NCBI GenBank assembly: GCA_036939355.1
Contig: JALLAP010000652.1
Coordinates: forward strand, 1 to 15,824
DNA from: Thalassiosira profunda
Taxonomy: Eukaryota > Bacillariophyta > Thalassiosirophyceae > Thalassiosirales > Thalassiosiraceae
Reading direction: 5' to 3'
DNA: 15,824 bases
Positions 6,852-14,204 of the stretch are shown one piece after another; the first letter of the stretch is position 1, and every line of letters begins with the position of its first letter. The translations under genes were made by a program, and so were the position numbers. Under the pieces are notes generated by a model. That model worked only from the letters and a program-made list of their open reading frames with translations, did not search any database and was not told where the DNA came from.

Positions 6852-8115
6852 ATGGCGCCGTTCGACCGCCCCTCTGTCATCCGGGCGGCGGCCATCGCGG
6901 CCCTTATGGCCTACAGGGGATGGAAGCGAAAGGCGCTCACGATGGCTGGAGCGACAGCCGCGTGGACGGTGGGCTTCCTGAGCCTGGCGGCGGGCGGGCG
7001 GGGAGCGTTGCTGCTCCTCTTTTACGCGGTGCGTGTGCCTCGCATTGCAAAGCGCCGTGTCCGCACATTTTTGCAAATAACAGCTGTACTATTTGCATCG
7101 ATACTCATTCACCTCACACACTCACATGATGTGTGCATTTTTACATCATTTATGATCCGTGATGGGTGATGGGCGACAGGCGGGGACGAAGGCGACCAAA
7201 TACAGAGGCGAGCTGAAGTCGAAGCTGGATCAATCGGCGGCCGACTCCTCGTGCCGAGGTCCGGGCCAGGTGCTGGCGTGTAGCGCCCTCGGAGTGGTGA
7301 TTCAGATGGCGCATGTGTATTGTTACGGGGGAGAGCGTCCGGTTGGTGAGTGTGGAGATGTGGGGAGTGAATTTGATGCTGATGTGGTGTCGATGATATC
7401 TTATCAACGTTGCTTGCCAATATTTGCAAAGCGCAGATTTTACAGAGCACCCGGATGCATCGTCGTTAGCGTGCGCCCTCGTCGCTCATTACGCCACCAG
7501 CCTCGCCGATACGCTGGCATCAGAATTGGGCATCCTCTCTCAAAGTCGGCCAGTGCTTATCACCACGGGGAAGAGTGTGCCGCCAGGCACGAACGGCGGT
7601 GTGACGTGGATGGGAACGGGATGCAGTGCGTTGGGAGGTCTGATCATTGGGCTGGGGTGAGTGGATGCTAGGGAAAGTTGACTGCCCTCTCTTGGTCACG
7701 ATGCAAACCCCCACCTGCTGCTCATTTTGTGACCAGGGCGGCCATCCTAGATGCGATGAGCGGGCTGCGAGTGCAATGGCTCGCGTTCATCGTATTTGGG
7801 ACCGCATGCGGCATCGTTGGCAGCCTCGTGGACTCCCTGCTGGTAAGATGAAGTAGTGTTCATCTATTTCTTCGCTTGGCTAATGCACAAGATGTGGTTG
7901 CTTACCCGTGCCCTATTCGTTTGACAACAAAGGGTGTCACTCTGCAGGTGACGTACTTTGATCCTGACAAGAAGGTAGTGCCGAGCACGCGAGACACGAC
8001 CGCTATGGTGCCTATCTCGGGCAGGGATGTGCTCACCAACGCGCAGGTGAACGTGGCGAGCATCGTGATCACCTCCGCCTTGGGCGCCATAGCGGGCCCT
8101 GCCTGTTTCAGCTAG
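6852..8115 (+). CDS. TMEM19/DUF92 family membrane protein (five exons)
   Basis: Exons 6852-7028, 7180-7345, 7437-7656, 7737-7842 and 7933-8115 join in phase across four GT-AG introns (151, 91, 80 and 90 nt), giving 283 aa. Conserved DUF92 blocks are present in order: KRKALTMAGATAAWTVGFL near the N-terminus; TKYRGELKSKLD (residues 64-75); LADTLASELG (137-146); PPGTNGGVT (163-171); GSLVDSLLGVTLQ (216-228); and TNAQVNVASIVITSALGA near the end. The rest is hydrophobic multi-pass sequence. The family includes human TMEM19 and plant VTE6, the plastid phytyl-phosphate kinase of tocopherol synthesis. No plastid leader is visible here, so a TMEM19-like endomembrane protein is likelier, but a prenyl-phosphate kinase activity is possible. 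The short first exon starts at a single clear ATG. The length fits the family. Confidence 0.88.
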
Positions 8116-8377
8116 TAGAAACAAACGCAGTGAGCAGCCGTCCGGTCCTAGTGGGGCTGGTGCTTCTAGCGGCTGGGCGATCGAGGTGCGGGTCAGTATT
8201 CACTTTGATTTTCTTTTTTGGGCTTTTTTTGGAAGTCTGAAAAAAGCGCTGGCAGAAGAAAAGCAACCTCACCCAGCACTCTTCCTCTCGAGCCGTCGTC
8301 GTCAGCGGAAGAGAGGTGCTTTGAGAGCTTGCACGGCGTAGGCGCTTGGTTTTTCTGCCCAGGGCTAGTGTGGAAGG
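8116..8377 (+). promoter_or_regulatory. Intergenic region: DUF92 3' end and promoter/5' UTR of the secreted-protein gene
   Basis: These 262 bp lie between two same-strand genes. A T-rich tract (about 8205-8232) could be part of the 3' UTR/polyadenylation zone or of the next promoter. No other element is recognised. Confidence 0.4.
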
Positions 8378-11300
8378 ATGAAGATCCAAACAGCGGCGGT
8401 GGTCTTCGGGACGGCCCTCGCGGAGGCGGCGGGCAACCCCCTCCATCTCAGCCAGCGCCTTTCGCTCTCAAGCTCCTCTCCTGAGGGCAGTGATGATGCA
8501 ATGGTGAAGATCACTACAGAGTACCTAAACCAGTGTTCGGGGGCGGGGTTGGATACCAGCTCGTCTTGCCTGGTCTCCAAAACGGTTGCAGTCCTTTCGG
8601 CGATGGATGGGCCACAGGGAGATCCACCGTTGGCGACGTCGAGCGTCCCAACCCCCAGCCCTTCTTCTCCCTTCATCCCCGGTCGGCGCTCTTTGCAGCA
8701 GGACGAGGACTGCTACGGCGCTCCCGAGCTCGACGAGGCCACGCTGCGGTTTATCATGAACGACGCCAACGAACAGTGCGGCAGCGAGGGGCTCGCCGCT
8801 GCGGACCCAGAGTTCGAGAGCGCCCTGCAAGGCTTCTCGACGATCTTCTCTGCTGACCAATGCTTCCAGGATCTGTGCTCGGGCCCGGAGGGCAATGCCC
8901 TCTTCATGGAAATCATGTTCGCCGAGGGCGCTCAGTGTGCCTTGGGGCGCGAGCCACAAATCAACGAGTGCATCTTGGACCAGTTCCTCGACCTGATGGC
9001 GTCTGGCGGCGACGATAGCGAGGCGTCCGGGAGCCTTCGCCGGAAGCTCCAGGGGGAGTCGGGCTGCGAACCGCCCAGCGAGGCCGAGGTCTCGTGGTAC
9101 GTGTCGTCTCTGATTCTCCCGGAAGCGGAGGCCAAGTGCTCCGAGCTGGGCGTCGCTCTCAGCTCGGAGGAGCGCGAGCAGGCCTTGTCCGAGCTCACCA
9201 CCATCTTCGCGGCCCCGCACTGCTTTGGCGAGGATCCGTGCGAGGACGATGGCTGGCACAACGACGATGGCTGGACTGACGACGGCTGGCACAACGACGA
9301 CGGCCCGATGGGCCCCACCGGCGGCATTAATTACTTCGAGGTGGCTGTCAAGTACGTCGAACAGTGCGCCGGCATCACCGTCTTGGACTCCGACTCTTGC
9401 CTGGTGACGGCCACGCTTGATACGTTCTCGATGTGGGGCGCCTCGCCCATCGCCGGGCATCGCTTCTTGCAGGAGGGCGACGGCGGCGACGAGTGCGCTC
9501 CGCCCGAGCTCGACGAGGCCACGCTGCGGTACATTGTCGAGGGATCGAAGCAGACCTGCCTCTCCAAAGGGCTTGCGGTGTCCGATCAAGAGTTCGAGGC
9601 GACGGTCAGCAACTTTGGGGACTTGCTCGGGGCCGGCGACTGCTGGATGAGCCTGTGCGAAGACGAGCCCAACGAGTTGCTCCTCCAGATCATGTTGGAG
9701 GAAATGGCTTCCTGCGCGGACGCGGCCATTGGCGAAATGAACCCGTGCCTCCGCGACACGATCTTCGCCTTCATCNATGGCTTCCTGCGCGGACGCGGCC
9801 ATTGGCGAAATGAACCCGTGCCTCCGCGACACGATCTTCGCCTTCATCTTCGCCCCGGACAGCCCCAGCGAGTTGGACGGCGTGCGCCGCAAGCTCGCGC
9901 AGGCGGCGGGCGTTCGCCGCAAGCTCGAGGGGCACGACGAGCCTTGCGACGACCAGGTTGGCAGCGACGAAATTGGCTTCCTCGTGGGGATCATGCTGGC
10001 CGGCGCCCAGGAGCAGTGCGTGGAGCTCGGTAGCGACGTCCCATCCGAGGACATTGCCTTTGCGTACTCGGAGCTCACGAAGCTGTTCACCGCGCAGCAC
10101 TGCTGGGGCGTCTCGAGCGACTGCGGCCACGATGATGGACCGCACGGCGACGACAACCACGACAATCACCACTCTTACTCGCAGTTCGTCGAGGACAGCG
10201 CCACCTGGATGCTTGCTCAGTGTGCTGCAGTGGAGGACATTGACTGCGTCTTCTCGCGGTCCATCGAGGTCATGCACGGCATGAAGGACCTTGGCTGGGC
10301 CCACGACGGCCACGCCGACACTCCCCAACACCTCGCTCAATCGATGGCCGCGAGCATTTGTGCGCCGCCGACGGTGGACGAGTACGACGTGGAGCAAATT
10401 GTCGGTAACGCAATGCAATACTGCATGGAGAAGGGAGTCCCAATGGCGGGATCCCACGCGGACCAGCTCGAGCGGACCGTCGCCGACATCAAGAAGCTCG
10501 TGGCCAAGCCGGACTGCTGGGAGGATCTGTGCCGCCCGATGACGCGGGACATTGTCACGGAAGAGTGGATGCACACGTGCGCCCTTCAGGGCCTCGGCTT
10601 CCTGACGGCCCACGGACCGCACTACTCGTCGGGNAGAGTGGATGCACACGTGCGCCCTTCAGGGCCTCGGCTTCCTGACGGCCCACGGACCGCACTACTC
10701 GTCGGGCGATACTCCCCTCGAAAGCGATCGGCTCCGGTGCATGGCGCACTACATTGCCGCCGCGCACAGCAAGGCGAGCGACAACTGGGCGTGCAGCCTG
10801 CCCCACCTTGGACACGGCGCGTGCGATACCGACCTTGGCCGGGACGCGTATTTGGCTTGCGGCGACCAGGGTCCCCACACCCCAGGAGATGGCGCGATGG
10901 AGTCTCATGAGCCGTCGCCCGCCACCACTCCCCTCGCGATGGAGACGCCTGCGCCTTCTCCGCAGGCGTCACTTTCAAAGCCCCCCTCGCCCCCTCAGCG
11001 CCGTCGTCGCAAGCTTTCCACCACTCACTCGCCCACGCCCTCGAAACCCCTCATGCTCTCGATGAGCTTTGCGTACGACGACGACTTTGATTGGCTGGGC
11101 CAGTACGAGGACGAACTGAGCCTCTCGATGCCCGTCTCGGAGACTGTGGTGCCTACCCCGGCGCCGTCCCACAAAGACAGTGACGACGAGTGGCACATGG
11201 ACGACGACTGGTGGCACTTTGACGATGGCTTCTCGATGAAGTATGATGACGACTACGCGGGCGAGCCGCCCGAGATGGACCTCTACATCGAGGAGGTCTG

Positions 11301-12180
11301 CTCGCTGCTCGGCGAGCTCAACACGGACAAGGCGCGCCACTGCCTGCGTCCGGTCTGCGATCTCAGCCTCGACGACATTTTGGCGCCCGGCGAGGAAGAT
11401 GGATACCAGTCGTGGCCAACGTTCGCTCCGAGCCGGTCTCCGACACAGACGTCTTTGATCGAGAGCCCGAGTCCTACGACGGCTCCTCCGACCACGGCGT
11501 CGCCGACGCTCAAGCCGACGGCTCCTCCGACAACTGCTTCTCCGACTGTCAAGCCGACTGCGAGTCCCACACTCGAGACCCTGGTGGTGACGGTGGGAAG
11601 CGTGGAGGTGGCCATCGAGGTGGAGATCGTGCTCGAGGGGTGGTCGGTGGCGGACCTCGATGTGACTGAGTTGGACAAGGTGGTCGATGTCCTCTCGGAG
11701 GTTCTCAAGGATACCTTGCCCGAAGGCACCACCGTGCGCATTCTCAGCATTGGCGGCTTCTCGGTCGCTCGGCGTCTGCTGCGCTTCCTGCAGGACGAGG
11801 GTTCTTCCACGGGCGTCGCTGTGGAATTTGAGATCATCACTACCCAGACCTGCGCTGCGGCCACGTGCAGTGCGTCCGAAGTCGCCGAAATCTCGGCTTC
11901 CTTCGATGAGGAGGTTAGCTCGTCTCTAGAAACCAGTGTGTCTAGCGGTGAGTTAACGGCCGCGATCCAGGCCGAGGCGAACGCGGCCGGCGTCTCAGAA
12001 TTGAGCAACGTGGAAATCAATGCCGTGCAGGTGTCGGAGGCGACGGTTACTGTGCGGGAGGCGGACGACAACACTCTGCCAGTCGATCCCACCGATGACG
12101 ACGACAGCGCTTCCGGCAAGCTTGCCGTTGGTTGTGCTGTTGGGCTGGTTGCTGTGCTGGCCTCCGCGCTGTTGGTCTGA
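8378..12180 (+). CDS. Secreted modular Cys-rich RxL protein with probable GPI anchor (interrupted by two assembly duplications)
   Basis: Discounting the 73 nt added at each n join (9776, 10634), three frame segments form one intronless ORF of 1218 aa. A signal peptide (MKIQTAAVVFGTALAEAAG) is followed by three large units of about 270 aa, each opening with a QC...C pair (Cys53/64, 330/341, 591/599). Inside are five four-cysteine modules of pattern C-x(20-23)-C-x(27-30)-C-x(4-6)-C, starting at Cys112, 230, 373, 499 and 637. The first four begin 6-9 residues after RSL, RKL, RFL and RKL. Asp/His/Trp-rich linkers lie at about 289-312, 558-576 and 885-915. A Pro/Thr linker then precedes a SEA-like beta/alpha region (about 1017-1180). 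The C-terminal 19 residues are hydrophobic and end at the stop, after DDDDSASGK, as in GPI signals. RxL sites are known cleavage signals in diatom silica-associated proteins. The modules match no family I recognise. A cell-wall or surface role is inferred. Confidence 0.85.
8723..8750 (+). repeat. 28-bp intragenic repeat, copy 1 (copy 2 at 9513-9540)
   Basis: Positions 8723-8750 and 9513-9540 are identical over 28 bp and encode PELDEATLR at the start of cysteine modules 1 and 3. The nucleotide identity, not just protein similarity, suggests the large units arose by duplication recent enough, or are homogenised often enough, to keep DNA matches 790 bp apart. Confidence 0.85.
9704..9848. other. 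72-bp direct duplication around n at 9776 (assembly artefact)
   Basis: Positions 9704-9775 and 9777-9848 are identical over 72 bp, separated only by n at 9776. Counting one copy and dropping the n makes the reading frame continuous, with codons ending at 9775 and resuming at 9849. This is the signature of two overlapping contigs abutted without merging. Confidence 0.93.
10562..10706. other. 72-bp direct duplication around n at 10634 (assembly artefact)
   Basis: Positions 10562-10633 and 10635-10706 are identical over 72 bp with n at 10634 between them. The overlap length is the same as at 9776. Collapsing it restores a single frame from the second segment into the third. Confidence 0.93.
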
Positions 12181-12305
12181 GGTGCTCTTTGTTCTGAAGT
12201 GTAGGCGTAAGCAATAAGCGCCGGAGAGAGATGTCGACCGCGCAAGGAGTAGCTCTGGGGCAGAGCTCATCGAAGATCCCACCTAAGTAACTCTTCTGTT
12301 AGTCT
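12181..12305. terminator. Shared 3' region between convergent genes
   Basis: These 125 bp separate the stop of the secreted-protein gene (plus strand) and the stop of the BSD gene (minus strand). It must contain 3' UTRs and polyadenylation sites for both. GCAATAAG near 12210 on the plus strand includes an AATAA word that could serve as a poly(A) signal. Confidence 0.4.
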
Positions 12306-14021
12306 TCAAAGTCGTTCTCTGGCACCTTCACTCCGCTCGACATGGTCGAGCCAGACGACGTCTCCAAGAGCCTGCTCCAATTGAATCTTCTGCTCCTTCT
12401 CCTGTCTTTGTTGCTGGTCTCGTAGCGCCTGCAGCTCAATCTGACATCGATCTACGCATCGATTAGTTTCTTCCTTTTCCACCTGCAGACCACTCAGCTT
12501 CCCTTCCAACTCCTTCATTTCTCGGATCTTCGATTGAAGAGTCCGAATCGTTGCTTCGTGCCTCTGCCGTAGCGCATCTCTTCTCCGTTGGCCGAGGATA
12601 GATTTTAACGCGGCAATGCCCTCCTGTTGCTGCACAATGTCGCCAGATTTTGCCGCCACCAATTGCCTCAGCCATTCAACCTCTCTTTGCAAATCGCGTA
12701 CTTTCCCTTCACAATGAGGTTGCTCGCTCTGCCGTTGTTCAATGGCCAACTGAAGCTTGTGCATCTCCCCGTTTCGATCTTCCACAGTTTGCATCAGCCT
12801 GTTCCTTTCCCCTTCGGCGTCTGCAAGGCTCTGCCGCATCCGCACAATGTCCAAACTTTCGGCTTGTCCCTCCTTGCCAAATGATACCTCCAGAAAGTCG
12901 ACCTCTTCGCCTTCGCTCTCTTCGTCAGCATCAGATGTGGTCCATCGACTCCATTCCAGAGCATTAGTTTTCTCTCCCACCTTTCCCTCAGCTTCAGCCA
13001 CCTCTTCTTCATTGTCCGATTCAATCTCTACCCCCTCCTCCTCGTAATACGAACCCTCATCTTCTTCCATCGCCGCCATGACGAGGGGCGACGCGGCGAT
13101 CGCCTCCACCGCCCCCGACAATCCCCCCTTCACGCTTCCCATGAATGCCGCGGCCGACCTCCCCACTTCGCCTATCGCGTCGGACGCCTCTTTCAAAGCC
13201 CGCTCCTTGTCCTCCTCCCATCGGGCGCGGCGGAGCTCCTCGAACGCATCTTCTCGCTCCCACTCTCGGGCAATGCGGTTGGGATCGCACCTGTAGTAAT
13301 ACCGCGCCCAGAAATCTTGATACGATACCGTTTGGGGCACCAGTGATTGGAAGTGCTCCTGGAGAGGCGTGAGTGTATCATCTTCTGTGGCAAGGAGCTC
13401 GGAGATCTCCTCTGTGTGGGTTTGTACGTCAAATGCAGCCAGAAACTGCCGCACTTCGTTTCTCTCTGTGTAATACTGGTCCATCGATACATCCCTCGCG
13501 TCGCCATCCTCTTCTGCAATGTTACCGCTGTCGTCCTCCTCGGACACCACGAGCAGCGGGGCGGTGAAGGTCTCCTCCAGTTCGCACCGCCGCGCGGCCT
13601 CCGTTTCTGGCGTCAGCTCTTCAGTGGCGGTGACGCCAAATAGGCCCATTTTGTACAGCAAACCTCCCTCCTCATTGCCACTCTCTTCAACTTGATCGCC
13701 GGCACTCCCAAACTCGCTGCCACTTTCGTCGCTTCCATCGAGCTTGACGCCGACGACGAGGCGCTGGGCCCGCCGACGTATTTCGTCGGCATCCAGCTCA
13801 TCTCCTGAACCCCCAGATGCATTGCCATCGTTACCTCCGCCTCCTCCGCGAGATGCATTGCAAACGTTCTCATCTCCTGCACCGTTTTCTGTAGATGCAT
13901 TGCAATCATTATTCTCGTGATCGCTTTCGCTGTCGTCCGAAGACGCCCCCGCGGTCGCCCCGGCGGCCTCCGCGGAGGGCCCGACGAGGTCGTGGAGGTC
14001 CTCCTTGATCGCCTGCCACAT
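12306..14021 (-). CDS. BSD-domain protein with long C-terminal coiled coil
   Basis: This 571-aa single-exon protein starts at an ATG giving MWQAIKEDLHDL, the usual opening of BSD-domain proteins; the frame is open 15 codons further but only via TTG. Residues about 40-80 are an Asp/Asn/Gly/Ser-rich spacer with three CNAS/GNAS motifs. The BSD domain is near 190-247, with LVPQTVSYQDFWARYYYR, the Phe-Trp pair being the hallmark of the family. Next come acidic and amphipathic stretches, and from about 390 to 555 a Gln/Glu/Arg-rich coiled coil with regular heptads. BSD domains occur in TFIIH p62, SYAP1 and DOS2/BSDC1-type proteins. The N-terminal arrangement fits the SYAP1/BSDC1 group, whose molecular role is poorly known. 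The added coiled coil suggests oligomerisation or scaffold use. It is convergent to the secreted-protein gene and divergent from the SET gene. Confidence 0.85.
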   Translation of the reverse strand: MWQAIKEDLHDLVGPSAEAAGATAGASSDDSESDHENNDCNASTENGAGDENVCNASRGGGGGNDGNASGGSGDELDADEIRRRAQRLVVGVKLDGSDESGSEFGSAGDQVEESGNEEGGLLYKMGLFGVTATEELTPETEAARRCELEETFTAPLLVVSEEDDSGNIAEEDGDARDVSMDQYYTERNEVRQFLAAFDVQTHTEEISELLATEDDTLTPLQEHFQSLVPQTVSYQDFWARYYYRCDPNRIAREWEREDAFEELRRARWEEDKERALKEASDAIGEVGRSAAAFMGSVKGGLSGAVEAIAASPLVMAAMEEDEGSYYEEEGVEIESDNEEEVAEAEGKVGEKTNALEWSRWTTSDADEESEGEEVDFLEVSFGKEGQAESLDIVRMRQSLADAEGERNRLMQTVEDRNGEMHKLQLAIEQRQSEQPHCEGKVRDLQREVEWLRQLVAAKSGDIVQQQEGIAALKSILGQRRRDALRQRHEATIRTLQSKIREMKELEGKLSGLQVEKEETNRCVDRCQIELQALRDQQQRQEKEQKIQLEQALGDVVWLDHVERSEGARERL

Positions 14022-14204
14022 GGTTCCTCCGCGCTGTTCTGCTTCGAGCCTTCGAGCCGCTTGCAACTTGGGTGGCGTGTGGGCTTTTGGGTATTGTAGG
14101 AAGTATAACGTAACCCATGGTAGTTAACTGCAGCAATTGCAACACGTGGAGACTTCCGCCGCGCCCGGCCGCCCGGCCCGCCCCCCTCACCTCACCGCGG
14201 CAAC
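14022..14204. promoter_or_regulatory. Candidate bidirectional promoter between the BSD and SET genes
   Basis: Only 183 bp separate the two divergent start codons, so both promoters and 5' UTRs must share this space. It contains CACGTG (within AACACGTGGAG near 14142), the core E-box/G-box palindrome, and a CCCGGCCGCCCGGCC GC-rich patch just before the SET start. No factor can be assigned from sequence alone. Confidence 0.45.

Noticed and set aside
6293..7129. Plus-strand Arg-rich frame overlapping ORF1 and the DUF92 first exon
   Set aside because: The Arg/Ser-rich composition is the mirror of the Ala/Pro-rich ORF1, and it crosses a supported intron of the DUF92 gene.
8525..10165. Long minus-strand reading frame opposite the Cys-rich gene
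   Set aside because: It is antisense to a strongly supported coding frame in GC-rich sequence, spans the artefactual join and has low-complexity, Arg/Ala-rich composition. It is a codon-bias shadow.
9704..10706. Genuine tandem repeats or a programmed frameshift in the secreted-protein gene
   Set aside because: Identical 72-bp lengths, an n exactly between the copies, and restoration of the frame on collapse all point to assembly.
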